From Oidiodendron maius Zn (taxonomy: Eukaryota > Ascomycota > Leotiomycetes > Myxotrichaceae), in NCBI GenBank assembly GCA_000827325.1, contig KN832885.1, positions 682,001 through 746,000 on the forward strand: a stretch of 64,000 nt of DNA, in the 5' to 3' direction. The position numbers were made by a program, and so were the translations under genes. The notes under the pieces were generated by a model. It saw nothing but the letters and a program-made list of their open reading frames with translations, was not told the DNA's origin and did no database searches. Shown one piece after another: positions 11,903 to 23,817 of the stretch. The stretch's first letter is position 1. Each line of letters begins with the position of its first letter.

Positions 11903-13528
11903 TCAAACACCAATTGAACTCAAATTACGCCAACTGAGAGGTAACACCCCATCATCACGGAACGAAGCAATGAAATGATACTGTGCCAGGAACTGTGGCT
12001 GATATGGCTGAAGCACAACTCCCAATTCCATATAATCGGCTCCTCCCGTTCCATACTTCGGCCAAGTTGCGCTAGATGCCGAATTGGGATTCCCATTCTT
12101 AGCAAAGTTGACCCAGTACCCCATCACCTCCTTTGAGAACGTCACGTCTTGTGGATCTGGCGGAACGACGGAGCCGATGACGGGGTTGTTGACCAAGTTG
12201 CCGAAGACGAATGGCATCTCTGCCGTGTGAGACGGAATTGGTTCGTACATGGAGGCATAGGTGTAGTAGTATGCGAAGACTGGCATGTTGGTAGTTTTTC
12301 GGTGAGTGTAAGCCGCTTCCCATGTCTGTTCTCGAATGTATAGATCCCCGATTAAGGCCCCTGACGACGCGTTGAGGAAAGCCGAGATGTTGTCAGGATA
12401 CAGCGACAAGAACTCAGGCATGCGGTCTCCAAACAAGATTTCTGCTGCTGATTTAAACTCTTTCGAAGTATTGTGCGGTAGTTCATTTCCTTGGAATACA
12501 TATTGCTCGTTGGAGTTGAAACCTGCGAGGAGTGGGATCTTCATCTGCAGTCCGTTGTGAAAGGCGCGTCCGGGAACGATAGGTATGACATACCCGTCGA
12601 CGCTTGGAGAGAAATTTGTAACGCCTGGGTCATGGTTTAATGAAAATGGCTGTGCATTGTTGATATCCTGAGCCGATATCGCTCGCAGCTCCGCAACAGA
12701 GGTGACATTCAGTTTCTTTTTGAAGTTTGCGCCGTACTGGCGAGCCTCATCATATGTCGTGAGCGGACCATGCGACCGGTCCCACCAAGCACCACTCTCC
12801 ATGATTGCTTTATGGAAAAGCTGTTCCTTCTTTGCGATGGGGGAAGACATCAACAGTCCAACTGCATGAGCTCCCGCTGACTCGCCAAAGATCGTGACCG
12901 AATCCGGATCTCCTCCAAAAGCTGCAATGTTTGATTTCACCCAACGTAGTGCAAGCAGCATGTCTTGGAGGCCATAGTCGCCAGATGGAATTCCTTCTTG
13001 ATCAAGCTCGTCCAAGCCCAGGAACCCAAACACACCCAATCTGTAGTTGAAATTAACAACAATTACTCCCTCTCCCGCCATCGTGGTGCCATTATATGTC
13101 GGATCACCTGCACTCCCAAATTGGAATCCGCCGCCGTATATCCAGAACATGACAGGACGTCTCTCGCTGCTGTCGGTAGCGCCAGTCCAGACGTTCATAG
13201 TCAGGCAATCTTCGTCATCGGGCGTAGCACTAGCAACTACACCAAAGCCGGCAATGTTGCTCCAGCAGGAAAAGCCAAATTGAGTTGCGTTAAGTGTGCC
13301 AATCCATGGTGCCGGAGGTTGTGGTGGTGTCCAGCGCAGAGCTCCCACAGGTGGCGTAGCATATGGGATGCCCTTGAATGACAAGATGCCACTGCTGTCA
13401 CGATCGTTGCCAAAGATTGCACCGTCTGCCAGCAAGACTGTCGACCCCAATGGACTTGCGGAAGATACGGCATTATGAAGAGCAGGCCATAGAGCCAAGG
13501 AAATCCATGAGAGCGTTCTTGCGTTCAT
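11903..13528 (-). CDS. Secreted type-B carboxylesterase/lipase
   Basis: Single exon. The first in-frame ATG is at 13624 (573 residues), but the second at 13528 (541 residues) places a clean signal peptide (MNARTLSWISLALWPALHN) at the N-terminus and is preferred. Numbering from the upstream ATG, the alpha/beta-hydrolase triad is visible: Ser249 in GESAG, Glu373 in GFNSNEQYVF, His466 in SHTAEMPFVFGN. The oxyanion loop WIYGGGFQFGS and the EDCLTMNVW motif of family-B esterases are also present. Several N-glycosylation sequons fit a secreted enzyme. It should hydrolyse carboxylic esters outside the cell. The family also includes cholinesterase-like and feruloyl or lipase-type members, so the substrate is open. 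Confidence 0.93.
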   Translation of the reverse strand: MNARTLSWISLALWPALHNAVSSASPLGSTVLLADGAIFGNDRDSSGILSFKGIPYATPPVGALRWTPPQPPAPWIGTLNATQFGFSCWSNIAGFGVVASATPDDEDCLTMNVWTGATDSSERRPVMFWIYGGGFQFGSAGDPTYNGTTMAGEGVIVVNFNYRLGVFGFLGLDELDQEGIPSGDYGLQDMLLALRWVKSNIAAFGGDPDSVTIFGESAGAHAVGLLMSSPIAKKEQLFHKAIMESGAWWDRSHGPLTTYDEARQYGANFKKKLNVTSVAELRAISAQDINNAQPFSLNHDPGVTNFSPSVDGYVIPIVPGRAFHNGLQMKIPLLAGFNSNEQYVFQGNELPHNTSKEFKSAAEILFGDRMPEFLSLYPDNISAFLNASSGALIGDLYIREQTWEAAYTHRKTTNMPVFAYYYTYASMYEPIPSHTAEMPFVFGNLVNNPVIGSVVPPDPQDVTFSKEVMGYWVNFAKNGNPNSASSATWPKYGTGGADYMELGVVLQPYQPQFLAQYHFIASFRDDGVLPLSWRNLSSIGV

Positions 13529-14191
13529 GGTGATGATGCTGCAAGACTGAGGCGATGGGAGAACGGCCAAGCAAGAAGCAAGCAATAAGCAAGAAGAGAG
13601 CTCCAGTTCTAACCACCGTCTCATTAATATACAATAAGCTATCTAGGACACAACGCTAGAGCATCGTGATTCTCCGCACTACATGATATTGCTGCTCGGA
13701 CACGTTGGCACCTGGCTCCCGAACTATGCCGAACTGCTGGTCCCATTCTGATCCTCCGGGAGTAGACAGGCTATGTCAAAAGTGTGGCCCAGGGTCCTTT
13801 TCAGGGGGTTCTAGACTAGTGCTGAGGCTTTTAGACATCGGATCAAGGTCTTCCCAAGTAAATTAATGTAGAAACGAAAGGCGAACCAAGAATAGGAGGA
13901 GATTCGTCGGCAACGGATTCATGGGGAGATCTGACGTTTACAGCCTAACGGTTGACGAATTAGTTCGGCCAGCAAGCGGACCCTGCATTTACAAGGTAGC
14001 TTTAAACCAAACACCGAGCCCCGAGTGCAACTTTAAGCTGACTGCATGACTGTTTGGCTGCTCCCACCACTGTTCCGGTCCATCGCAACGGCGTCTCGTT
14101 ATTCGAGTTGACACCTCAGGGATCAAGACTGCTCGGACAATCCATTCTAGTACCGACGAATCGAAGGTGATTAGTGCCATCAGTCACCGCA
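13529..14191. other. Divergent intergenic region
   Basis: Promoter region shared by the esterase (-) and the SDR gene (+). No gene is supported apart from the possible 5' extension of the esterase frame to 13624. Confidence 0.5.
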
Positions 14192-15143
14192 ATGCCATTC
14201 CTCACTCCGGAATCCGTCGTCCTCGTCACCGCCAGCTCGGCGGGCCTGGGTGCAGCAACAGCCCGTGCCTTTGCTGCCAAAGGCGTTAATGTGGTCGTAA
14301 ATTATCTAAATAGTCGGGACAAAGCAGACAGCCTGGTGCAAGAACTCTCGTCACTGGATCCGCGCCCTCGAAATGATCCTCAATCAGCTGAGAGTACTGC
14401 ACTGGCGACACCGAGATTTATCGCCATACAAGCCGATCTATCCAAGAAATCGGAGATAAGCCGACTAGTGGCAGAGACACTGTCGCAGATGGGGAGGCTC
14501 GACGCCGTGGTCTCAAACCAGGGATGGACCAGAATGAGAGATTTCTTCAATTTGGATGAGAACGTTGACGAGAGCGACTGGGATAAGTGTTTCAATGTGA
14601 ATGTCAAGTCACACTTGTTTCTGTTCCACGCCGCCAGGGAGCACCTCGACAAGGTTCGCGGTGCCTTTGTTTCCGTTGCATCTCTGGCGGGCGTCAAGCC
14701 GAGTGGGAGCTCCGTGGTACGTCCGTTAGTCCCACCTCCATCTCGTATTCTGACATGCATACTAGGCGTATTCAGTGACAAAGGCCGCTCAGATTCATCT
14801 AATTAAATCCCTCGCACTTACATGCGGTCCGATCCGTGTAAACTCCGTGTCCCCCGGCATCTTGCTTACGGTCTGTTTGCTCTTAAATCTGCGGATTAAC
14901 GTAATTAACTGTTTGTGTAGGAATGGGGTGCACAATTTCCGCCGGAGAGACTTAATGCCGCGACAGAAAAGAGCCCGTTGAAGAATCTTGCCGCAGTTGA
15001 GGTAACAGTTCTATCCAAATTGGCAGAACATGTCAAAATTAATCGTTGAGGCATAGGACGTTGCTCAGCAGATCCTCTGCCTCGTGGACTGCACGTCCAT
15101 GACAGGTATGAATGCGGTCATTGATGCGGGTCTGTCAATATAA
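14192..15143 (+). CDS. Short-chain dehydrogenase/reductase
   Basis: Four exons (14192..14716, 14766..14870, 14921..15001, 15057..15143) give 265 residues. The Rossmann cofactor motif is TASSAGLGAATA near the N-terminus (classical TGxxxGxG with Ala for the first Gly). SNQG replaces the usual NNAG. The catalytic Ser lies in SVASLAGVK, and Tyr/Lys in YSVTK, which is restored only after the first intron. RVNSVSPGIL and a C-terminal GMNAVIDAGLSI complete the classical SDR pattern. It probably uses NAD(P)H to interconvert an alcohol and a ketone. It sits at the left edge of the enzyme cluster running to 38 kb and may belong to it, but its membership is not certain. Confidence 0.9.
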
Positions 15144-16682
15144 TAAGATTAACCAATCCACGGATATCATCGTAGCGTGGCAAAGTCACAGAAGCACCCT
15201 GCTGTGTTCAATTGATCGGCGTGTCTCACATCTCATATATGAACACGGACTTCGAAGGTCACATGGGCAACTAAGTACAATTTCTGAATAAGAACGATAT
15301 CTAGAGTGATGGATGTTTCATTTAATCTAAATATATTGCAGTTTAGCCCATCTTAAGTGAACGACTTTTAAGAGAGTATCGTGAAAAAAGATCATGCTTG
15401 GAGACTTTACAAGCTCGTTCTATCCCACTATTAACGCAATCTATATTAATAATTGGTTAACATGCCTCTGCCTGTAAAGCGCGTCTTTTACTTGATTACT
15501 TTGCGTCCAGTGCTACCCGCCGCGGGTATTTGCAGGTGGTTGAAGGATTCTAAGTAGAAAGTTTTCTCGAAGACTTCCTAAACCGTATATTGTTTGTTTC
15601 TACGCCATTATACATGCACTTCGCCATATTAAGTGCAGATGAAACGGCTGGAGCCTCCATATTGTAAAGAGGGATATAATTAGGGCTAAATTTTGCATAT
15701 AATACAATAATCGAACACTGAACACATGACCCGAGCGGATGATAAATCAGATATTAGAATATTTGTATTGCAATTGGGATTTAAATTGAATTGCTGCTCC
15801 CCGAAATAAGGAACAGGGGACGAAATAACACTTTCTTATCAGTGTAAAGCTAAGAATCAAGTTCTTCCGACTCCTTCTCAACACGGAAATGGGGAGTCGG
15901 CAAATCGACCAGAGCACTATTCGGCTGGTCTGATGGCTTTGGATAGGAGATAGTAATTCTTCTCGGGAGCTCGGAGGTGGCGGTTGCGAAGCCTGTCCTA
16001 GATGTAGGACCGAGAAATCCTGGCATGAAGCCCCGCATTTACCAGTCTCCCGGCACTATGGAGTCTTAGTATTGTATGTTGGATAAAGATACCGTGCGGT
16101 AGGAAAGAACCCTTTTTGATTATCTGACAGATACAAGAATGAGATTAGGTGAACGTGAGTGATATTTATAATATTACTTTCACCAGTCCATGGGCATTCT
16201 CTTCCCTTGGTGTTGGCAAAATCGTTTTGTTTTAATGACCGCTGTAATGATCCTACTTCCCGCGATTCCAAATGAAAGTTTAGAAACCATGAACGGAGGG
16301 TTTCGCGTATGGAATTTAGCAATTGGAGATGAGATCTCTAAATAAGCGCCAAATTTAAGTGTCTCGTACTACCTGGCAAGTATACGGGCGAGATATGTCA
16401 CCAGTTCTGCTGTTGGTTCTACCATAGAGAGTAACACTCCCGGACACTCGGCATAATGTGCGATGGCACCGAGCCCCGAGATCGCGGGGCGGGATGGTAA
16501 TTCCCACAACTTGTAAGTCAAATGCGGATTTCTTCCTTACCCCTAGACTAGTTTAATTATTTATACTTTATTTGCCTTACCTATTTTAAACTTGCACCAT
16601 ATTAACTGCCTATCAACATTAAGGTATATTGGCACATCGATTATTATATTTCTTCGCTTGCCCAGTTTGCTCACTGTCTGCA
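15144..16682. other. Long AT-rich intergenic region
   Basis: About 1.5 kb without a supportable gene. Small minus-strand frames at 15850..16038 and 16056..16322 have no domain. It probably holds the 3' flank of the SDR and the promoter of the MFS gene. Confidence 0.45.
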
Positions 16683-18491
16683 ATGGCAGTTATCGAGACA
16701 GAGAAACCTAGCCTCGTTGGTCACGACAATATCTCTGCGGACGTCAAAACCGCTGAGAAAAATGTGACGGCAATCCATGTTGAGGGAGATGCTGCTCTAC
16801 ATAGAATGCGGTATTTGCATATCGACGAGGAGTTGCAGAAGCGTGTCGTGCGCAAGTTAGACTGGAATATTATGCCCATCGTCCTTGGGCTCTGTATGTC
16901 GTGAATTCGATCCCAGTTTCCGCGCCCCTCAGCATGTCAGATGCATCTAACATACGATACAGATCTCTGCTCCGTCTTAGATCGCGGGAACATTGGTAAT
17001 GCACAGATCGCTGGCATGAGTGTTAGTTTGCGAATGAGTGACGATCAGTATCAATGGCTCTTGACCGTTTTTTATATCCCATATATCATATTCGAGCTCG
17101 GAGCCCTTATGGTACGTGTTATAAAGGTTTAGAGAACTTAGTCATGTCCTCATTATCCAATCTTTTAGTGGATGATCTTACCGCCACATATCTGGGCCTT
17201 TGGTACCGTTCTTACCTGGTAAATGCTGATCTTCTTGTCATCGAGTTATATCTGATAATATATAAGGGGAATTGCGGCAACCCTTCAAGCTTCTGCATTC
17301 AACTGGAGTGGTATGATGGCCGCTAGATTCTTCATGGCCGCTGCGGAGGCTTGCTATGGACCTAGTATTCCATACCTTCTGTCCTTCTTCTATATGCGCC
17401 GAGAACTTGGCTTCCGTTGTGGTATTTTCTTGTCTGCGGCACCCTTGGCAAATTGCTTTGCGGGTTGGTCTGGAGTTGCTTGGGTGATTTGCGGTATCAG
17501 CTAATTGGCTATAGGAGCACTTGCATACGGAATTACCTCTGGCCATCCAACTTTCAGCAGCTGGAGAGTGCTGTTTTTAGTTGAGGGGTTGCCTACAATT
17601 TGTATGGCTTTTGTCGCTCTAGTCTTCTTGCCCGACTCTCCGGATAAGGCTCGATATTTGACAGAAGCAGAGAAAGATATTGCTAAAGCACGAGCCATAC
17701 GACAGGTCGGAATTGAGGGCGCGGACCGTATCGGCGGCCTTTCATTTGAGGATATTGTGCCGGCTCTTCTAGATATTAAGAATTGGATTACGGCAGTAAG
17801 TCATGCTTTCTATAAGCAGAATGTAGATTTACTGATTTGTTTTGCAATGCAGCTTATGTATTTCTCGGTCAACGTCTCTTTCGCCTCACTCCCAGTATTC
17901 CTACCGACGATCCTCAAAGGCATGGGATTTAGTGACATAAACGCACAAGGACTCAGCGCCCCTCCCTATTTCCTAGCGTTCATAATTTCCCTCGCATCCA
18001 CGTACATTGCTGATCGGGCTGGTCAACGTGGCATCGTCATCATTGTGACTTCACTTACAGGGGCAATTGGCTACACAATTCTGGCTACAGTTAAGGGCGT
18101 TGCTCCTCGATACTTTGCCGTGTTCCTCGCTGCAGCTGGAATGTTTCCAGCTATCTTCAATATTGCTCCCTGGGTCATAAACAACCAAGGAAGCGATACC
18201 AAACGTGGGATTGGTATTGTCCTGCTACAGATGTTCGGATGCTGTGGTCCGCTTCTTGGTACCAGGCTCTTTCCCGCAAGTGAGGGAGTATATTATGTGA
18301 AAGGAATGGCTGTATGCGCTGCTTTCATGTATCTCTCTACTATTCTCGCCTTTGTCTTAAGGTGCTATCTTGCCTGGGAGAACAAGAAGGCCGACGAACG
18401 TGAAGTAGCAATCATACCCGCGCTGGATGTCGAAAAGATTACTAATGTGGCAATCGAGAACGATGGAGTTGGTTTCCGCAATGTGCTGTAA
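16683..18491 (+). CDS. MFS transporter, anion:cation symporter (Dal5/Tna1-like) type
   Basis: Six exons (16683..16893, 16963..17111, 17169..17218, 17267..17463, 17515..17795, 17853..18491) give 508 residues. The joins reconstruct the family landmarks: RKLDWNIMPIVLGL then YLCSVLDRGNIGNA at helix 1 and its loop; FYIPYIIFELGALM; RFFMAAAEACYGPSIPYLL; FAGALAYGI; and the LFLVEGLPTI segment with a PDSPDKARYL loop. Twelve hydrophobic helices are discernible. ACS-family proteins import organic anions such as allantoate, nicotinate, pantothenate or aromatic acids across the plasma membrane. At the head of the cluster it is a reasonable candidate importer of the cluster's substrate (inference). The 51-nt intron inside FAG|ALAYG contains an in-frame stop, so splicing there is required. 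Confidence 0.92.
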
Positions 18492-19400
18492 CAAATGCCA
18501 TGTTTATTACCGGATCTGAATGATGTGGAATTGCTCTTTGATTAATTGGCGCCTTGGGTGTTAAGGTTTGGTTATTTGATAGCTAGTCGAGGCCGGAAGG
18601 GAAAACCACGAATTGATACATACGTAGCAAGAGAGTAAAGATTACGATCGGAATCACTTATTGCCTTCTTGTTCTGTGAGGTTCGGAATTGCAATGTTCA
18701 TAGGCTTGAAATATATATTCTGGAGGCTCCTATCGTAATGGCCCAGTTTTACACCCGAGAGAATGACTTCTTCTCACGAAGATCCTTCTAAGGCACTGTC
18801 CACCACCTAGCACCAGCATCTACATCTAGATCTTCGTCTCAGGAACGTACTATACCTGATTTGCTTCCCGTTTCTCACCTTCGGCCCCATCGTCCCAAGG
18901 CCACTTCCCCCCGAATTTTAGCTACTTCTTTCGCTCCTTCGGGTCTGACAGCTCCGAAAGCCGAAAGCCTAATTGTGTGAGACCATTTCAAGATGAGATG
19001 GTGTATCACTACCCCGAAAGGAAGACTTTCCTAAATTGAAATGTATTAAAGCGATATTTGAAATAGGAATCGCACACTATACATCGGAGGCGAAATAACT
19101 TCACACAGCTGCCTCGGATGCCTTTCGCGGGAATCAACAGACGGCTTCTGAGCGATGGCCTGACGACGTACGCGGCATAGTGGGGTGTGGAGGGCCGGTG
19201 TGGAGGGCCGGTGGGGTGGCACTGAGGGGTTGACGGTAAATATGGCTATAACGACATTGTAGCGAAACCATGCCGACTCGATTTGATTGGTCTCTAAAAT
19301 TGAGCCGACAGGTTTATCTTGGTAATAATGCCTTTAACCCACCACTCTTGGAGCAGTTACGTTTCTGGATATGAGCATAGCTCTCACTATAACGTTCAAA
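18492..19400. other. Intergenic, promoter of histidinol-dehydrogenase-like gene
   Basis: No gene seen. A short tandem repeat (GTGGAGGGCCG repeated, about 19187..19215) lies about 190 bases upstream of the next start codon. Confidence 0.5.
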
Positions 19401-20843
19401 ATGGCCCCGAAATTCCTGAAATCGAAGGCGTCTGCAACAGAGAGTAATTCTACTGCAAGTAAAGTCCCTGATATTGTCAGTAGTGTCATCGCCACCATCC
19501 GTTCTGGCGGGAATGCCGCGGTTCGCGAATATAGCGAGAAGTTCGACCGCTGGTCTCCAGAATCCTTTAAATTATCAGAAGAAGAGATCTCCAAAATAAT
19601 TTCGACTCTGCCAGAACAGACCGTTAAGGATATTAAGGAAGTCCAACACAATGTGCGCAGGTTTGCTGAAGCTCAGCGAAAGTCTCTCACGGATTTTGAG
19701 CTTGAGATTGAGCCTGGTGTTCATCTCGGGCAAAAGAATATACCAATTGCGGCTGTGGGAACGTAGGTTTCTCATTTAGTTTTCCTTGATATCTTGTAAT
19801 ATACACCGTTTTCTTACTTCCTGCTCTAGTTATATCCCAGGAGGTCGATATCCCCTCCTCGCTTCAGCGCACATGACAATCCTTACAGCGAAAGTCGCTG
19901 GCGTGAAAAAGGTAATAGCATGCACGCCTCCCATTGCGGGTGAAATCCCGGCAGGAACAGTGGCTGCTATGCACCTCGCTGGCGCTGATGAGATATATAT
20001 TCTTGGTGGGGTGCAGGCAATTGCCGCCATGGCAATCGGCACAGAGACTATTCCTAAGGTCGATTTCATTGCCGGGCCAGGAAATGCATTTGTAGCCGAA
20101 GCAAAGAGACAGTTCTTCGGGGAGGTTGGAATTGATCTATTTGCTGGACCAACCGAGATTCTTATAGTCGCTGATGAGTTTGCGGATCCATTCATGCTTG
20201 CAACAGACCTTCTCTCGCAGGCGGAACATGGGCCCGATACGCCTGCCGTGCTTATTACCACATCCGAAGATGTAGGGAACAAAACCATAGAATTAGTCGA
20301 CCGTCTCCTCGAGACATTATCTACTGCAGAGATTGCTAGTGTTTCATGGAAGAACTTTGGTGAAGTAATCGTTGTCGGCGACCTAAAAGAAGCGTATGAA
20401 CTAGCCGACGCGTATGCATTTGAGCATGTTCAAATTCTGACGAAGAATCCCCGAGAAGCCTTGGAAAACATGAATAACTACGGAGCTATATTTTTGGGTG
20501 ACAAGACTTGTGTGTCTTATGGCGACAAGGCAAGTCGACTTTTCATTTCAAATATTTAGAGGCGTTTTTGCTGTGAAGCTAACAAATTGATAAGGTGATT
20601 GGCACGAATCACGTCTTACCAACAAAGAAAGCGGCGAGATATACCGGAGGCCTCTGGGTAGGAAAGTATCTTCGAACAGTCACCTACCAGGAGGTCACCT
20701 CTGCTGAGGCCTCTGGTCATTTGGGACGCCTGTGTGGAAGGTCTGCGAGAGCAGAAAACTTTGAAGGCCATGCTCGCTCTGGAGATCTCAGAGCGAACTA
20801 TAATCTAGGAGATGAATTTGATTGGATTACAAAAGGCAAATAA
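19401..20843 (+). CDS. Stand-alone histidinol-dehydrogenase-family enzyme
   Basis: Three exons (19401..19762, 19830..20529, 20595..20843) give 436 residues; an in-frame ATG at 19371 would add ten. The second intron begins GC (AAG|GCAAGT) and ends AAG. The join restores [15 protein letters not shown], a family signature. Residues that bind zinc or act in catalysis in bacterial HisD are recognisable: Gln and His in LSQAEHG, the Glu-His pair in AFEHVQIL, the Asp of YGDK, and a late His in FEGHARSG. Fungal histidine synthesis normally uses a large multifunctional His4 protein, so this monofunctional copy is more likely a paralogue oxidising another amino- or hydroxy-alcohol in two NAD-dependent steps. 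It lies inside the catabolic cluster and shares its likely role. The exact substrate is unknown. Confidence 0.88.
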
Positions 20844-21024
20844 TAAGGGAGGGCATAAGAAATGACATTTGGGCTTTTTTATTCGCCTTTAAAATGATAT
20901 GTCCGCCCCGATTTATTGCAAGATTTTGGCTCTCACCAGATGAGTGCAGTAAGCTCTAAGAGTTTGACCTTTGCACAGAAATGTCTCATCCCACCAAAAG
21001 TCTTCGCTTTCAATATATCTAGAT

Positions 21025-21794
21025 CTAAAATTGAACATCCTCGCCTTCAACCCAAGCTTTCGCCTGTAAATACAAGGCGTCATGCATCTCACCGTTTCTA
21101 TTCTTGTCCCTGATATGTCCGGGCATATCTAACTTCACCTTCACTCCCATTGTCTCCTCCTGGCAATATGCCAAGTATCTGTACCCCGTTGGATATGCTT
21201 TCAACTTTTCATCATCCAAATGAGGTACCTTTCTCGGGTCCACAGGAATTAATTTATCCTTCTCATACCAATGCCTTATGCAGTTCGCGCCCCACCTTTC
21301 CGTCTCAGGATCCTTTGACCAGAAGTAGCAAAACCGGCAGTCCGCCTCGGCGTCAACCTCACATCCATCAATCACGAATCTTTGCGTGATGGTCGCTTTC
21401 ATCTTAGTTACAGCTCGAGTAGCAGCAGCATTAATATCCGTCGTCAAGCCATGGGTCCTATGAAGCACGAAAGCCCCTCTATCCATCCCTCTTTGTGAAG
21501 CGGAAATGAAATCCAGGTACGGCGTCTTTCCAGTCCAGGTAGTGAACATATATGCGCCCGGATGGAAAACTGACTTGAGATTTGCCCATTCCCCTGCATC
21601 GCTATGTGATTTTCCGTTTCAGAGAGCTCTTTGCTCTTAGTCGGAAGAAATAATACTCACCGATAACAAGGCCATCCTTCAGCCAATTCCCGAATCTTGT
21701 ATCTCTCAATCGCGAGGTTGTTAGGACCGTTATTGCTTATGGCATTTTCAGGTCGGAATCCCTCGGGGAGACCGTGGAGATCTCTCATTATCAT
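21025..21794 (-). CDS. SnoaL/NTF2-like domain protein
   Basis: Two exons, 21661..21794 and 21025..21601 (intron GTGAGT...CATAG), give 236 residues. The N-terminal helix ([42 protein letters not shown]) followed by strands matches SnoaL-like proteins of fungal clusters (RYxIxDLxxxWxxxRDxxxWxxLxxxFHPDA). Conserved polar residues of the pocket such as HRTHG and CRFCYF are visible. Members act as small cyclases, hydroxylases or dehydratases, or have no known activity. It lies between the histidinol-dehydrogenase-like gene (convergent) and the FAD monooxygenase (same strand), which suggests it acts on an intermediate of the same pathway. Function is inferred only from fold and context. Confidence 0.78.
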
Positions 21795-22094
21795 CACGGT
21801 TGCAGCTGGGGATGTATTGGACACTCTCTAGAACCGCTCTACATGTGAAGCAAGATAGAGAAAATTAACATAGTATCGGCTCGGGACATATATACATGCG
21901 GCGCGTGGTAAATACAAGAGAATCTGTTCGGAAGACGTCGTTTATCACATGTGCCATCAGCCCGGCTATCCTCCTTGCTCGGCATTACAAGCCCGAGCCG
22001 CCGAGCCAAATTCACGAACATAGAGGTTTCAGTTCCTAGATGGATAACTTGAAAGCCTTATTATATCTAGTTAACTAGCCATGCTTGTGATGTA

Positions 22095-23817
22095 CTAAAT
22101 AAATGGTTTTGACTTGAGAGCGATGTCCACTTCTTCATGCGCGTCATATCCAAACAGCCATGACTGAACGACGGGACAAACCCTGTTGAATGAATTGTTT
22201 AATTTAGGGATGAAACTAAATAGGTATGTAAAGTAAACGATTTCAACATACCAACAAAGAGCAAATTTCTCTTTAACTTCAAGCCTGTGGTCGGAATATC
22301 TCTCCAGGAGCTCGTCTCGTTGTATTTGATCAGGGCCATCTCGCATTTGGTATAGACTTCTCTATTCGAATATCAGCGATCCGACTCTTACTCTTGATGC
22401 AGGATGAAGGAATGATGTTCGTACTATTTTTAGGGACTCTCGGGCAATTTCTTCCCCACGTGGCTTACGAATTGACTGATACAGTCGTAGCGCCTGGGGA
22501 AGTTGCGACATGCAAGTAACCTTGCCAAGCAGAAGACCAATGACTGTGCCATCCTCTATGGATGAATTTGCACCCTGGGCAAGATATGGTATCATTGAGT
22601 GGCAAGCATCGCCCCTGTTCAAGTCAACTTTCCTATGTCCACCACAAATTGGCACGGTATGCTCACATTAAAGCAAAATTTCCCTTTTCGTTAATCCATG
22701 TCTCCATTTCTGGCCCTATGTATATATGATAAGCACAATAATTCCTTATACGCGTAACTGCATTATGAGTATACGAACGGTACATCAGTCGCCATTTGTC
22801 GACGTGTGTAACAAGGTCCAAGTACTGCGACAGTCTATACTATCAATCAGATCACAAATTCCATACGGTGGGACTCAAACTAACATTGGATCCCAAGTAG
22901 AGAATAGCTGTCTCATTTCCTCAACTGACCCTGGCTGCTTGGAGACATCGGGCGGAAGGTCGTCGGGCACCATGAGAACAATATTGATCATCGTCCCATT
23001 CCGCACTGAGTATGAGACAACATGACTATCGGGCCCAAACCAAATGTTCAATGCTGGTTTCGTTACCCGGTCTCTTAATTCACCGGCGGGGATATCAGTC
23101 GCCTTCAACGTGATGCGATAAGCAATATCTCCTGTTGGGCTTGGCTTGTCCTGATATCCCAACAGGACTTCCCTACATCTTGACCATAAACCATCAGCAC
23201 CGATAATGAGATCTCCCTCAAACACATCGCCCGATGAAGAGATCACTCTTGCATCGTCCATTGCGACGTCAACGATCTTGCAGCCGAATTTAAACTTTAC
23301 ACCTAGGTCCTTGGCACGGTTGAGTAGTGCATTTTGAAGATCAACTCGGTGGATATTGACAAATGCGGAGCCGTATTTTTTCTCGATATATTGCCCATAG
23401 TCATGCTCTCTGAACAAGATTTTACCGTCTGAATAACGTCGAATGTTTAGCGCGTCTGGTTTTGCAATGGATTTCCACAAGTTTTCAGACAACCCCCATC
23501 TCGCCAGCAACCTGGAAGAGTTTGGTGTTATCTGAAGTCCTGCGCCAACCTAGGAAAGATTAGCACTACTATGTAGGCTGCAGGATAATATAAGAGCATG
23601 ATTTAATATTTAATTGTTTTATATGCGCATTCTGTGTACGAACCTCTCCAAGTTCTTTAGCTGATTCTAAGATCAAAACAGAATGACCGGACAAAGCGGA
23701 TTGGATGCCTGCACCTAATCCACTAAGACCAGCACCAACAATAATGACTCTCAGCGAAGGCAAATCAGCCCTGTAACCACTGTCTCTGTTACCGCGTCCG
23801 TTTACAGCCATATTCAA
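22095..23817 (-). CDS. FAD-dependent monooxygenase, salicylate-hydroxylase-like
   Basis: Seven exons (23644..23817, 22881..23549, 22779..22824, 22667..22715, 22392..22614, 22252..22361, 22095..22182) give 452 residues. Class-A flavin monooxygenase motifs are in order: GAGLSGLG (about 28-35) for the ADP moiety of FAD; the R-x-D-L pattern in HRVDLQNALL; IGADGLWS (DG motif); and GDACHSMIPYLAQGANSSIEDG (about 313-334), which is restored only by splicing. The nearest types are salicylate and 6-hydroxynicotinate hydroxylases, which use NAD(P)H and O2 to hydroxylate, often with decarboxylation, an aromatic acid. The small fifth-exon donor (C|GTTCGT) is weaker than the rest. The last intron (22183..22251) is 69 nt and has no in-frame stop, so retention would add residues rather than truncate. 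Confidence 0.87.

Noticed and set aside
16941-17326. Independent short ORFs in the MFS region
   Set aside because: They are exon and intron read-through of the spliced transporter.
20595-20843. Separate small gene starting at GTG
   Set aside because: It is the last exon of the histidinol-dehydrogenase-like gene, joined by the GC-AG intron.
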